Shown here in pieces: positions 1-9,216 of a DNA stretch of 64,000 bases. The notes beneath the pieces were generated by a model. The model ran no database searches and was not told the origin of the DNA. It saw only the letters and a list, made by a program, of their open reading frames with translations. Numbering within the stretch: the first letter of the stretch is position 1; each line of letters starts with the position of its first letter. The DNA is taken from positions 2,161,001 to 2,225,000 of the forward strand of contig NZ_CP036276.1 of the NCBI RefSeq assembly GCF_007747995.1. The letters run 5' to 3'. A program made the position numbers and the translations under genes. This stretch comes from Symmachiella dynata. GTDB taxonomy: Bacteria > Planctomycetota > Planctomycetia > Planctomycetales > Planctomycetaceae.

Positions 1-599
1 AGGTGCATATGGATCCCCACTAATGACAAACGCCCGTCGGCCAACACCTTAGCCGCTAGCTCGCTGGCCCGCTCGATGTCGATGCCGAACTTGTTCCCCT
101 TCTTGCCGGTGGTTGTTTTGGCATGTGTCTTTGCGTCGATATTCGGATTCAAACGCAGTGCCACCGGAGCCACGACGCCCATGTCGCCTGCGACGGCAGC
201 GATCGCGTCGAGTTCCGCTTCGCTTTCGACGTTGAACATCAAGATGTTCGATTCCAGGCCAAAACGAATCTCTGCATCGGTTTTGCCCACCCCGGCAAAG
301 GCGACGCGCGTCGTATCGCCGCCCGCCTGTTGGACGCGATACAGTTCCCCGCCGGAAACAACGTCAAAACTGCTGCCTGCCTCGTTCATGAGCTTGAGGA
401 TGCTCAGATTAGAATTCGCCTTCACCGAATAGCAAATCACCGGTTCCGCGTCGGCAAATGCGATTTGGATTTCCCGCAGGTTCGACAGCAACGCATTCTG
501 GGAATAGACCCACAGCGGCGTCCCAAACTCAGCCGCTAGATCAGCGATCCGCACCTCTTCACAAAACAGTTCGCCGTCGCGATATTCAAAATGGTCCAT
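1..599 (-). CDS. lysA: Diaminopimelate decarboxylase, N-terminal part (runs off the window)
   Basis: Read on the minus strand from ATG at 599. It converts meso-diaminopimelate to lysine with pyridoxal phosphate in the cytoplasm, the last step of lysine synthesis. The visible 199 residues show the alanine-racemase-like barrel start. Lys60, in the motif VICYSVKAN, is the expected Schiff-base lysine, followed by the conserved [11 protein letters not shown] stretch. An in-frame stop lies four codons upstream, which fixes the start; the Shine-Dalgarno site is weak (GCGGGA). It follows asd by 81 bp on the same strand, so the two are probably co-transcribed. The C-terminal half, with the rest of the active site, lies outside the window. 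Confidence 0.93.
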   Translation of the reverse strand, partial: MDHFEYRDGELFCEEVRIADLAAEFGTPLWVYSQNALLSNLREIQIAFADAEPVICYSVKANSNLSILKLMNEAGSSFDVVSGGELYRVQQAGGDTTRVAFAGVGKTDAEIRFGLESNILMFNVESEAELDAIAAVAGDMGVVAPVALRLNPNIDAKTHAKTTTGKKGNKFGIDIERASELAAKVLADGRLSLVGIHMH

Positions 600-680
600 G
601 ATGTCCCGCTAGAAAAAAATGATGTCCCGCTCGCAAGATAGCGCAAACGGGTCTGGAAACCAGCTAAAAAACAGGCGACG

Positions 681-1706
681 TTATTTCGTGCCGGCTTTGG
701 AAAACCGGTGGGCGGCGATCAATTCGGCGATCTGAATCGCATTCGTAGCGGCCCCTTTGCGGAGGTTGTCGCTCACGCACCAAAAGCTGAGCCCGTTCTC
801 ATGCGAAATATCGCGGCGGATACGTCCCACAAAGACTTCGTCCTGATCGGTGCAGTTCGAGGGGAGCGGATATTGTCCGGTGGCGAGATCGTCGTTCACA
901 ACGATTCCCGGGAATTTCGCGAACAACTCCCGCGCTTCGGTGGGGGAAATAGGCCGCTCAGTCTCGACCGTAATCGATTCGCTATGGCAATTGGCGACCG
1001 GAATCCGCACGCAGGTGGGATTGATTTGGATCGACTCGTCCCCCAGGATTTTGCGGGTTTCGTAGACCATTTTCAGCTCTTCGCTGGTATAACCATCCGA
1101 CTTTTCGCTGCCAATCTGCGGAATGGCATTGAAGGCGATTGGGTGGGCGAAGGCCTGATAGGCGTAGTCGTCGCCTTCGAGGTGCGCCTTGGAACCGGCT
1201 ACCAAATCGAGGCTTCCCTGTGTGCCGGCACCGCTGACCGCTTGATACGTGCTGACAATCACGCGGCGGATGGGGGAGGCATCGTGCAGGGCTTTGAGGG
1301 CGACCACCATTTGTGTTGTGGAGCAATTCGGGCTGGCAATAATCCCCGTCGCATCCAGTGCCGCTTGCGGATTGACTTCGGGAATCACCAGCGCCACAGC
1401 GGGATCCATCCGCCAATAACCCGACTCGTCAATTACAGTCGCGCCTGCTTTGACCGCCGAAGGCAGGTATTCGGCCGCGATGTCGTCCGGCGTGCTGGCG
1501 ATCACGAGGTCGCAACCATCGAAACAATCATGCGTGAGTTCTTCGATCGTGTGCTGGCCGCCATTGAACGTCAACGTTTTCCCCGCGCTCCGCGCCGAGG
1601 CGAGGAACTTATAGCTTTTCGCGGGAAATTCACGTTCTTCCAACAGACGCAGCATAATCCGGCCTACAGCACCGGTCACACCGATTAAGGCCACCTTTTC
1701 AAACAC
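681..1706 (-). CDS. asd: Aspartate-semialdehyde dehydrogenase
   Basis: NADPH-dependent conversion of aspartyl-4-phosphate to aspartate-4-semialdehyde, the branch point to lysine/diaminopimelate, threonine and methionine. The 341-residue protein has the usual length. The N-terminal Rossmann motif is GVTGAVG (residues 9-15). The catalytic cysteine is Cys128 in SPNCSTTQ, and the substrate/catalytic histidine region is NCHSES near residue 241. The next gene on the same strand is lysA, which fits a short lysine operon transcribed away from the FRG gene. The asparagine-cysteine before the histidine replaces the commoner glycine; otherwise it is an ordinary family member. Confidence 0.95.
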   Translation of the reverse strand: MFEKVALIGVTGAVGRIMLRLLEEREFPAKSYKFLASARSAGKTLTFNGGQHTIEELTHDCFDGCDLVIASTPDDIAAEYLPSAVKAGATVIDESGYWRMDPAVALVIPEVNPQAALDATGIIASPNCSTTQMVVALKALHDASPIRRVIVSTYQAVSGAGTQGSLDLVAGSKAHLEGDDYAYQAFAHPIAFNAIPQIGSEKSDGYTSEELKMVYETRKILGDESIQINPTCVRIPVANCHSESITVETERPISPTEARELFAKFPGIVVNDDLATGQYPLPSNCTDQDEVFVGRIRRDISHENGLSFWCVSDNLRKGAATNAIQIAELIAAHRFSKAGTK

Positions 1707-1927
1707 GATTGAATACTCCTGAAAATTGTGCGGCAGTGGGAATCAGTGCCCACAGCCTCAAACTCAACGAAAGAAACGTCCTAACAATCCCGCTCGATGT
1801 GCGCACGACTTCCACGATTGCCACAGACGTCGCTGGGGAATTGCGTGCAAGTAAGCACAAACGTGCGGGATTCGATACTATATCGCGATTCGGGTGGTGG
1901 ATTCAATCATCGGCGGCGCGGGAGACG

Positions 1928-2950
1928 CTATCGGGGTTTTTGGTCACGAAGCTCCTTGGCAACATTGTCTAGCGTTGGCATAAGCCGGGACTTCGAGATA
2001 CGCTCCTTTCGTAGCAGATCTAGAAGCTGAGGTGCTTCGGAATAGGGCAAAGTTATTTTGAATAGATTGTCGAGTCCATCTACGTCCTGGATTTTGGGCC
2101 AGTTACCGGACCTAAGGAAGTGTTCGTCGGCCAGGGTATGGTGTACAAAAACCGCCTCTTGTGCATGCAGGAACGCATTTTGGCTACGTGGTGCTCGAAA
2201 AACCTGCGTTTTCGTTCTTAAGGCATCTCTGAAAGCCCATACAGCTAAACTTTTTTCGTCAGAATCATGATAGCTGTCGGATTTTTTGCTTACATTGGCC
2301 GGTATTGCAAAAAACGCTGCAATAAGGGGGTTTCTCGTCCAATCTAAAAGACGCGTTGGTAGCCCATGGTGTCGCGCGAGGGCGGCAGCAGCGTTGATCA
2401 CAGGGGGCTCAGGCCACCAGTCTTGGGAAAGATTAGATAAGTATTCCTCTCCGCTGATGACTTTGTTGTGATCAGGGACAGCTATTCCAAGCTCATCTGC
2501 GCCTTCTACGAACCGGTATACTATTTCCAGCTCAGTCGCGCAATGAAGTAAGTGTTCTGTTGCCCTAACGCTGTTGTTAAGAAAAACCGAATGTGCAAGG
2601 GGATCTACTCCTAGTGATTGACGCGATTTACTGTAATTAACCTTCTCTCGCAACTCGTTCTTGACTATTTCAAATAACGAGTCTTGAGGCGTGTTTTCAC
2701 GCCAAGCTAAGGGGAGCAGTTCCCAATTTTCATCTGACTGGCCGCGAAAGAGCCAAGAGTTAGAGTCTTCCCAGTTCTCATGTGATAACCGAAGTTGGTC
2801 CAAAAACTCTGATGCCGTCGAAATTCGGCGTTCTTTTTCAACGGCTACGCCGGTCGACATGCCGAGATTGGACTCTTGCGAAAGGCGTAGACCATTGCCA
2901 TCGTGGTTCACATCATCTGTCATTTCAGTCATTTTTTGGTCTCGTTTCAT
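1928..2950 (-). CDS. FRG domain-containing protein
   Basis: A 340-residue soluble protein carrying the FRG domain (named for its Phe-Arg-Gly motif), here LFRGQSD at residues 67-73. The second conserved block is ARHHGLPTRLLDWT at about 192-205. FRG proteins are of unknown biochemistry; they are patchily distributed and often found near phage and defence genes (family knowledge). No partner toxin, antitoxin or nuclease is adjacent: the neighbours are asd and, divergently, purD. The stretch looks more AT-rich than its housekeeping flanks, suggesting acquisition (inference). The start could be the first ATG (2950) or Met7 (2932); neither has a strong ribosome binding site. Confidence 0.82.
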   Translation of the reverse strand: MKRDQKMTEMTDDVNHDGNGLRLSQESNLGMSTGVAVEKERRISTASEFLDQLRLSHENWEDSNSWLFRGQSDENWELLPLAWRENTPQDSLFEIVKNELREKVNYSKSRQSLGVDPLAHSVFLNNSVRATEHLLHCATELEIVYRFVEGADELGIAVPDHNKVISGEEYLSNLSQDWWPEPPVINAAAALARHHGLPTRLLDWTRNPLIAAFFAIPANVSKKSDSYHDSDEKSLAVWAFRDALRTKTQVFRAPRSQNAFLHAQEAVFVHHTLADEHFLRSGNWPKIQDVDGLDNLFKITLPYSEAPQLLDLLRKERISKSRLMPTLDNVAKELRDQKPR

Positions 2951-3176
2951 GTGAGTCGGAGCAACTTAATATTTTCGCTCAAAGCAGTTCCAATGTCTAT
3001 TGCTACAGGGATTCGCCTAAGAGTCTTCAGGAAAAGGGTGGCCAAATTTCAGAAAAAGGCGAACTACTGCGATTCTTTTTATTTGAATTCAGTCCTACCG
3101 CCTCGATTGCTATACTGCCGGTTACGACAACATTTTTGAGTTTCGAGTTCGCGTTATCAGCGGAAGATCATTTGCA

Positions 3177-4448
3177 ATGAAAGTCTTAGTCGTCGGCCAA
3201 GGAGGACGGGAGCATGCCCTGGCATGGAAGTTGTCCCAGTCCCCTTCGGTCTCCAAAGTTTACTGTGCGCCGGGCAATGCCGGTACGGCCGCCGATGCGG
3301 TCAATATCGATATTTCCTCCGACGACATTCCGCGGTTGGTGCAATTCGCGCAAGCCGAGCAGATTGGTCTGACCGTTGTCGGCCCCGAAGCGCCGTTGAC
3401 TGCGGGGATTGTCGATGCGTTTCGCGCAGCGGGATTGACGGTGTTTGGCCCCTCGAAAGCGGCCGCTCAGTTGGAGGGGAGTAAGTCGTTCTCAAAGGAG
3501 TTGATGAAACGCGCCACCGTGCCGACCGCCCAATTCGCCGTTTTCAATTCGGCTGACGAAGCGGAAAGTTACATCAATGACCGTGAGGAAACCCCGTTGG
3601 TCGTCAAAGCCGACGGACTGGCTGCCGGCAAAGGGGTGGTGGTCTGTGCGAAAAAAGAAGAGGCCATCGACGCACTCAACCGTATCATGCGGGAAACCGA
3701 ATTCGGCGATGCCGGTCGCCGCGTCGTCATCGAAGAACGTCTCGACGGCTTGGAAGTGAGTATTCTGGCAATCGTCGACGGCAACACGATCATTCCGCTG
3801 GAAACCTCGCAAGACCACAAACCGGCCTACGACGACGATAAAGGTCCCAATACGGGCGGTATGGGCGCCTATAGCCCCACGCCGCTGGTTTCGCCGGAAT
3901 TGATGGATCAAATCATCACGCAAATCCTCGTGCCCACCGTCGACACGATGAAGAAGTCGGGCTGCGCGTTCAGCGGCATTTTATACGCCGGTTTGATGAT
4001 CACCAATCAAGGCCCCAAGGTGCTGGAGTACAACGTCCGCTTCGGCGACCCCGAAGCCCAACCGGTGCTGATGAGGCTAAAAACGGACTTGGCGGAAATC
4101 CTTTTAGCCGGAGCTCAGGGGCAGTTGAGCAAACTTCCCCCTCTGGAATGGGATGACCGTCCGGCCGTTTGTGTGGTGATGGCGTCCGAAGGGTACCCGG
4201 GCGATTACGAAAAGGGCCGAGTGATTCGCGGTCTGGACGCAGCCGCCGAGCTGGCCGACACCAAGGTTTTTCATGCCGGAACATCCTTGCAAGGCGAAGA
4301 GGTCGTCACCAATGGCGGCCGTGTGTTGGGCGTAACGGCTTTGGGCAACACCGTCGCCGACGCCAAGTTGAAGGCCTACCAAGCAGTCAAACGCATCCGC
4401 TGGGACGGCGCCTGGTGCCGGCATGACATCTCGGACAAAGCGCGGTGA
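3177..4448 (+). CDS. purD: Phosphoribosylamine--glycine ligase (GAR synthetase)
   Basis: Catalyses ATP-dependent joining of glycine to 5-phosphoribosylamine in de novo purine synthesis. It is 423 residues, the normal size. The N-terminal preATP-grasp motif is VVGQGGREHALAW (residues 5-17), followed by the ATP-grasp core with KADGLAAGKGV and, near residue 290, the metal-binding VRFGDPEAQP block. The start ATG has a purine-rich GCGGAAGA upstream. It is the first plus-strand gene and is divergent from the FRG gene. No other purine gene is visible nearby. Confidence 0.96.
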   Translation: MKVLVVGQGGREHALAWKLSQSPSVSKVYCAPGNAGTAADAVNIDISSDDIPRLVQFAQAEQIGLTVVGPEAPLTAGIVDAFRAAGLTVFGPSKAAAQLEGSKSFSKELMKRATVPTAQFAVFNSADEAESYINDREETPLVVKADGLAAGKGVVVCAKKEEAIDALNRIMRETEFGDAGRRVVIEERLDGLEVSILAIVDGNTIIPLETSQDHKPAYDDDKGPNTGGMGAYSPTPLVSPELMDQIITQILVPTVDTMKKSGCAFSGILYAGLMITNQGPKVLEYNVRFGDPEAQPVLMRLKTDLAEILLAGAQGQLSKLPPLEWDDRPAVCVVMASEGYPGDYEKGRVIRGLDAAAELADTKVFHAGTSLQGEEVVTNGGRVLGVTALGNTVADAKLKAYQAVKRIRWDGAWCRHDISDKAR

Positions 4449-4499
4449 AGCGAATCAAGATTTTCTCATGCTCGACGAAGGACATGAAGTGAGGTCCCT

Positions 4500-5066
4500 A
4501 TGAGCTACTTCAGTCCGAGTCCCGAAGTCATTTACTACACCTGGGCGGTGTTGTTGATACTCGCCTCAATTGGTGCGTGGTTATTGACGCTCTTTACGAT
4601 GCCCGGCAACTGGTTGATCGTGGCCTTGGCGGCTGCGTTTGCCTGGTTTTATCACTCGCCCGCTGCCCACGGGTTGTCGTGGTGGGTTGTCATTGGACTG
4701 GTCGCTTTGGCCGGGCTGGGGGAATTCGTCGAATTCGTAGCCGGTGCCGCCGGTGCTGCGAAAGAGGGGGGCAGCCGACGAGGGATGATTCTCGCCATCG
4801 CGGGTGCGGCGGTCGGCAGTATTGCCGGCGCCATTGTCGGCGTGCCGATTCCCATCGTGGGTTCGATTGTCGCCGCTCTGGGCGGAGGTGCTGCGGGCGC
4901 ATTCTGCGGGGCCTATCTTGGGGAATCGTGGAAAGGTGAAAAAAACCATTCCGAAACGCTAGCTGTCAGCAAAGCGGCCCTGATTGGGCGGATTTTGGGA
5001 ACAGTTGGGAAATTGATCGTGGGGGCAGCAATGGTTGCCGTTGTTTCGATCGATGCCTTGTTTTAG
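4500..5066 (+). CDS. DUF456 family membrane protein
   Basis: A 188-residue hydrophobic protein with about four to five membrane segments and glycine/alanine-rich helices (for example GGGAAGAFCGAYLGE), matching the DUF456 pattern of an N-terminal TM pair containing FTMPGNWLIV followed by a long Gly-rich segment. Function is not known for the family. It lies 51 bp after purD on the same strand and may be co-transcribed with it, although no functional link is evident. Confidence 0.8.
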   Translation: MSYFSPSPEVIYYTWAVLLILASIGAWLLTLFTMPGNWLIVALAAAFAWFYHSPAAHGLSWWVVIGLVALAGLGEFVEFVAGAAGAAKEGGSRRGMILAIAGAAVGSIAGAIVGVPIPIVGSIVAALGGGAAGAFCGAYLGESWKGEKNHSETLAVSKAALIGRILGTVGKLIVGAAMVAVVSIDALF

Positions 5067-5386
5067 TCACCAGCTAAAACGGATGCTTGTGTCCGTATAT
5101 GGCCGGAGTTTGCACGGATACCATTGGCGCAGCTGCAATTTCTTGTATCCTGATGTGTATCGAAAAATAAAAGTCTTTGCGTGCGGGTGCTGATGCATTG
5201 AGCCTGCAGATAAAACTTTCGACCCATTTGCCGGCGATATTCTCGCCAATCGAAGAAAGCTTCCCTGTTCGGGGTTTGTTTATTTCGCGAAATCTACCTA
5301 CCAACCGGTAGGTAGAGGTGTTGCGTCCAACAGTCATTTCAACGGGACACACTCACTTCTCACCATTTTCTTCGGAGAGCCAAAAG
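5067..5386 (+). other. Intergenic region upstream of the beta-helix/cytochrome unit
   Basis: Non-coding stretch of 320 bp between the DUF456 gene and the beta-helix gene. I see no gene in it. Its notable content is the pair of abutting palindromes at 5282-5315, listed separately. The purine-rich CGGAGAG at 5373-5379 is the likely ribosome binding site of the following gene. Confidence 0.6.
5282..5315. promoter_or_regulatory. Two abutting palindromes, probable operator
   Basis: A perfect 12-bp palindrome, ATTTCGCGAAAT (5282-5293), directly abuts an inverted repeat CTACCTACC / GGTAGGTAG with a 4-nt centre (5294-5315). The pair lies 72 bp upstream of the ATG at 5387. Nine-bp arms with so short a centre, and no following T-run, look more like protein-binding dyads than a terminator. 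The GGTAGGTAG arm resembles sites bound by TetR-type repressors (inference only; no regulator gene is adjacent). Confidence 0.5.
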
Positions 5387-6796
5387 ATGAAACTCAGTCA
5401 TTGGAGTGTTGCGCTATCGCTTTGCAGTTGCCTAGCTCTGATCGGGTGTGGACAACCACAGCCAACTGCTTCGAGCACGGGTGCGGCTGCCTCAGATAGC
5501 AGCGATTCGCAAGCGGACGAAACCAGCGTGGCCGCCGTTGACGATTCGACTGCTCCGGCCGCCAATGGCACCGAAGCATCGGAAGCAACCGATGAGGCAA
5601 CGGAGTCCGAAGCGGAAGTGGTCGTGATCGAACCGGGGCCCGACGCGCAAAAGGCCGCTCAAGAAGCGTTGATCTACGCCGAAGAGGGAGACGTGATCGA
5701 ATTCGCCGCAGGAGAATTCAATCTGACCAAGACGCTTTCACTGGATGACAAAAAGCACGTGACGATCCGCGGGCAGGGGATGGACAAGACGATCTTGAAC
5801 TTTGCCGACCAACAAAAAGGAACCGGCGGCGAAGGGATTTTAATCAAAAACGCAGACGACTTTACGATTGAAGATATCACGCTGCAGGACACGCCGGGCG
5901 ACGCGATCAAAGTCGATGGGGCTCACGGTCTCACCATGCGTCGCGTTAAGACATGGTGGTCCAATGGTCCGCACGCGGAAAACGGAGCCTATGGTCTGTA
6001 TCCGGTGTTGAGCGAAAACATCTTGATCGAAGATTGCGTCGCCGAATGTGCCTCGGATGCGGGGATCTATGTGGGGCAGTCGAAGAACATCATCGTCCGT
6101 CGCTGCCGCGCGGAAAAAAATGTGGCCGGCATCGAAATCGAAAACTGCATCGGTGCCGATGTTTATGAAAACGTCGCCACCAACAATACGGGCGGGTTGT
6201 TGGTTTTTTCTCTGCCTGGTCTAAAACTGAAAAACGGCAGTAAATGCCGCGTCTACAACAACAAACTCTACGACAATAACCACGACAATTTCGCCGCTCC
6301 CGGCAACATGGTCGCTACGGTGCCTCCGGGAACCGGGTTGTCGGTGATGGCGAATGATCAAGTCGAAATTTTCGGCAATGAGATCAAGAACCACAAAAGC
6401 ACCAACTGCTACATCATCAGTTTCTTCACCACGCAGCGGAAATTTGAAGACGCAGGGTATGACCCGTATCCCGAAGCAATTTCGGTTTACGACAACCAAT
6501 TCGAAAAGGGTGGTTACGATCCACAGAAGGCGTGGGCTGACGTGGTTGCCTTTTTCCCGGATGGCAAGTTGCCGGACATTGTCTATGACGGGATGGTCGA
6601 CGAGAAGAAAACCGTCGATGGAAAACTTCCCGAAGGAAAGCAGATCTTCATTGGTGATAACGGCGACTTTACATTCGCCAACATCGATTATCCCAAACTG
6701 ATGTCGGGCCAACCGCCGGAACTGGATTTCAAACTGGAAGCGTACTCAACCGAGCTGCCCAAGTTGCCGCCGGTGACGATCCCAGGAGTCAAGTAA
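5387..6796 (+). CDS. Parallel beta-helix repeat lipoprotein, partner of SO2930-type cytochrome
   Basis: The start is taken at ATG 5387 because CGGAGAG lies 7 nt upstream and a lipoprotein signal follows (MKLSHWSVALSLCSCLALIGC, lipobox Cys21). After a Ser/Asp/Glu-rich linker the protein runs as a right-handed parallel beta-helix (about residues 75-320, with repeated N-I-x-I and G-I-x-I strands such as SENILIEDCV and KNIIVRRCRAE). It should sit on the periplasmic face of a membrane. Its stop codon abuts the ATG of the next gene. A beta-helix family (TIGR03805) is known to be encoded next to the SO2930-type cytochrome family (TIGR03806), and this pair matches. The ligand is unknown. Confidence 0.82.
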   Translation: MKLSHWSVALSLCSCLALIGCGQPQPTASSTGAAASDSSDSQADETSVAAVDDSTAPAANGTEASEATDEATESEAEVVVIEPGPDAQKAAQEALIYAEEGDVIEFAAGEFNLTKTLSLDDKKHVTIRGQGMDKTILNFADQQKGTGGEGILIKNADDFTIEDITLQDTPGDAIKVDGAHGLTMRRVKTWWSNGPHAENGAYGLYPVLSENILIEDCVAECASDAGIYVGQSKNIIVRRCRAEKNVAGIEIENCIGADVYENVATNNTGGLLVFSLPGLKLKNGSKCRVYNNKLYDNNHDNFAAPGNMVATVPPGTGLSVMANDQVEIFGNEIKNHKSTNCYIISFFTTQRKFEDAGYDPYPEAISVYDNQFEKGGYDPQKAWADVVAFFPDGKLPDIVYDGMVDEKKTVDGKLPEGKQIFIGDNGDFTFANIDYPKLMSGQPPELDFKLEAYSTELPKLPPVTIPGVK

Positions 6797-8953
6797 ATGA
6801 TGTCGTCTCGACCACATTCCGCCAGCGCAGCCGGGCGTTGGCGGTTATGGCTCGTAGGGGGATGTCTGATCGCATGGATTGGTGGATGCGGGTCTAACCA
6901 AACGCCTCCGCCGTCCGGCGCTCAGGTCCAAGAGCCTGCGCAGGTCGAGAAAGTCGCTGCGAAACCGGCGGCCGTGGTGGCCGAGGTCAAGAAGACGCCG
7001 AAGAAGAAAAAACGCAAACGCAGAGAACGGCCCAAACCTTATCTGTCCGAATATGGTCTGTTCGAAGGCCCCATGGCGGAAATGAAACCAGCTGCGGGGG
7101 TGATGCCCTACGATCTCAACTCGGCACTGTTCTCCGACTATGCTTGGAAGTCCCGCTTTATCAAACTGCCCGAGGGGGAGAAGATCGAATACCGCGAGGG
7201 AACCGCTTTTGAGTTCCCTGTGGGCACGGTCATCGCCAAGACGTTTTACTTCCCCATCGACTTTAACGATCCCACGCAAGGGCGGCGGTTGATCGAAACG
7301 CGGATTTTGTTGTTGCGCGAATCGGGGTGGATCGGCGTGCCCTATCTGTGGAACGACGAACAGACCGATGCGGTCTCTGAAGTTGCTGGCGAGACGGTGA
7401 ATGTCTCTTGGAAACACTATGACGGCCAGGAGCGATCAAACCCCTACATCGTTCCCAACGCCAACGACTGCAAACGCTGCCACACGACAGGTGAATTGTT
7501 CGAGCCGATCGGGCCGCGTGCACGGTATTTGAACAAGGATTATGAGTATCCCGATGGCCCGGAAAACCAATTGGTGCATTGGACGCAGGCCGGCATTTTA
7601 ACCGGCGCTCCGGACGACCCGGCGCAGGCACCCAAGTCGGCTGCCTGGAAGGATGAACAATCCGGAACGGTCGCCGAACGGGCGCGGGCCTGGCTGGAGA
7701 TCAATTGCGCCCATTGCCACAGTTCAACCGGCCCAGCGCGGAACTCCGGACTGCACCTGCTGGCCAGCGTGACCGATCCTTACAAGTTGGGCGTCTACAA
7801 AACACCCGTTGCTGCCGGTCGCGGTTCGGGCGGACACAAATATGATATTGTCCCGGGCAATCCGGACGAATCGATCATGTTGTTTCGCTTGATGGCAACT
7901 CACCCCGGTATGGCGATGCCGGAATTCGGACGGTCGTTAGTCGAAGACGAATCGGTCGCGCTCATTCATCGCTGGATCGAGGAGATGCAAGTTCCCGAAG
8001 GATTCGATGTCAGCAACGGCATCGGCGAATTTGAAACGCTGACCGACGAACAACTCGCAACATTCGCGCAAGAAGTCGCGGAGCAGGGGGATGCGGCGCG
8101 GGGAGAAGAAGTCTTCCATCGCCAACGCGTGAATTGCTTCAAATGCCACACCATCGGCGGCGCGGGGGAACGTTTCGGCCCCGACTTATTGCAACCGCTG
8201 GGAGATAAGTCGCTCAACTATCTGATAGAAGCGCTGCTGCTGCCCAACAAGGCGATTCCCAAGGGCTTTGAAACAGTGAACGTGATCACGGACAGCGGAG
8301 ACACGTATGCCGGTATTGTGTTGGAGGAAAACGATAGCGAACTGGTGCTCCGCGATTTGACGCGGCCAGAGATTCGCATTCCCCAAAGCTCGATTGCGCA
8401 GCGTAATGCCGGCGTCTCCTTGATGCCGGCCAATGCCGTCTCGACATTGCCACGACAGGATGTGGTCGATCTGCTCCGCTTTCTAATGGAGTTAGGGCAA
8501 CCGGGCACATTCGAGGTCACGTCCGCCCCAGTGATCCGCAGTTGGCAGGTCCTCGATCCGCTCCCGAGCAACATCGCCCGCGTGGATGCCAATCGCTTTA
8601 TCGCCGACTTACCCGAGCGGCGCGACCTCACATGGGAAGCCGCCTATAGCCGCACAAACGGCGCCTTGGCACTGGAATCGGCAATGGCCGTTCCGCAATC
8701 CAGCCTCAGAATCGTACGCTGCCAGTTCGACGTGACCAAAGCAGGCAACGTCGCCGTCAAGTTAAACGCGGCCGACGGCCTGCGGGTCTGGTTAGACGGC
8801 GTCGCTGTCGATCCAGCGCAACTAGATTCTATGAACGTCGAGCCGGGCACGCGGGAGCTCACGTTCATGATCGACCTGGATCAGCGCAACGACAAAACGC
8901 TACGCTGCGAAATCCACCCCGCCGCCAAAAGCCCCGCAGCGGTACAATTGTAG
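6797..8953 (+). CDS. SO2930-family cytochrome c with extra PVC-type heme domain
   Basis: A 718-residue lipoprotein-like protein (lipobox IGGC, Cys31), with a Lys/Arg-rich linker at about 65-80. The SO2930 (TIGR03806) region contains CKRCH at 225-229 and CAHCH at 304-308. A third motif, CFKCH at 447-451, lies in a segment typical of the planctomycete heme-binding domain (TIGR02603), GEEVFHRQRVNCFKC followed by GERFGPDL. So two cytochrome modules appear fused, with three c-type hemes in all. A C-terminal region of about 150 residues looks like a beta-sandwich. It probably acts in periplasmic electron transfer, but donor and acceptor are unknown. The start ATG directly follows the previous stop, implying translational coupling. 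Confidence 0.85.
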   Translation: MMSSRPHSASAAGRWRLWLVGGCLIAWIGGCGSNQTPPPSGAQVQEPAQVEKVAAKPAAVVAEVKKTPKKKKRKRRERPKPYLSEYGLFEGPMAEMKPAAGVMPYDLNSALFSDYAWKSRFIKLPEGEKIEYREGTAFEFPVGTVIAKTFYFPIDFNDPTQGRRLIETRILLLRESGWIGVPYLWNDEQTDAVSEVAGETVNVSWKHYDGQERSNPYIVPNANDCKRCHTTGELFEPIGPRARYLNKDYEYPDGPENQLVHWTQAGILTGAPDDPAQAPKSAAWKDEQSGTVAERARAWLEINCAHCHSSTGPARNSGLHLLASVTDPYKLGVYKTPVAAGRGSGGHKYDIVPGNPDESIMLFRLMATHPGMAMPEFGRSLVEDESVALIHRWIEEMQVPEGFDVSNGIGEFETLTDEQLATFAQEVAEQGDAARGEEVFHRQRVNCFKCHTIGGAGERFGPDLLQPLGDKSLNYLIEALLLPNKAIPKGFETVNVITDSGDTYAGIVLEENDSELVLRDLTRPEIRIPQSSIAQRNAGVSLMPANAVSTLPRQDVVDLLRFLMELGQPGTFEVTSAPVIRSWQVLDPLPSNIARVDANRFIADLPERRDLTWEAAYSRTNGALALESAMAVPQSSLRIVRCQFDVTKAGNVAVKLNAADGLRVWLDGVAVDPAQLDSMNVEPGTRELTFMIDLDQRNDKTLRCEIHPAAKSPAAVQL

Positions 8954-9030
8954 GGTGCGTCGCGACGCACCTTTCGGTGTGGGACGATTGATTATCCCTG
9001 CGGACCAATACGCAGCACGCGTATTGATAA
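8954..9030. repeat. Palindromic intergenic element after the cytochrome gene
   Basis: A perfect 18-bp palindrome, GGTGCGTCGCGACGCACC (8954-8971), begins right after the TAG stop and is followed by CTTT, so it could help terminate transcription. About 35 bp on, a second hairpin has arms CAATACGC (9006-9013) and GCGTATTG (9019-9026). The two together look like a compact mobile or REP-like unit rather than a simple terminator. Confidence 0.55.
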
Positions 9031-9035
9031 AAGGA

Positions 9036-9204
9036 ATTAGCCACAGAGGCCACAGAGGGTTTCTTAAAAATTCCTCTCTGGACGGCGAGCGTTCACGGCT
9101 TGTGCGACGTGCGGAACGCACAATGCGACCGCAAGCGGTCGGTTTGGGAATTAGGGGGGTCGCGCCGAAAATCGGTGTTGCATCCGTGTTCAATCTGTGG
9201 CTAA
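9036..9204. repeat. MITE-like dispersed repeat, copy 1 (11-bp terminal inverted repeats)
   Basis: About 169 bp bounded by TTAGCCACAGA (9037-9047) and TCTGTGGCTAA (9194-9204), a perfect 11-bp inverted pair. It is closely similar along most of its length to 13766-13930. Both share the internal hairpin GACCGC-aag-CGGTC followed by GGTTTGGGAATTAGGGG and the terminal CATCCGTGTTCAATC. It encodes no protein. Non-autonomous mobility is inferred from the ends. Confidence 0.7.
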
Positions 9205-9216
9205 CCGACTAAGTGC

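Noticed and set aside
708-1688. 326-codon plus-strand frame opposite asd
   Set aside because: It is the antisense shadow of asd, which has clear family motifs; its protein has no recognisable content.
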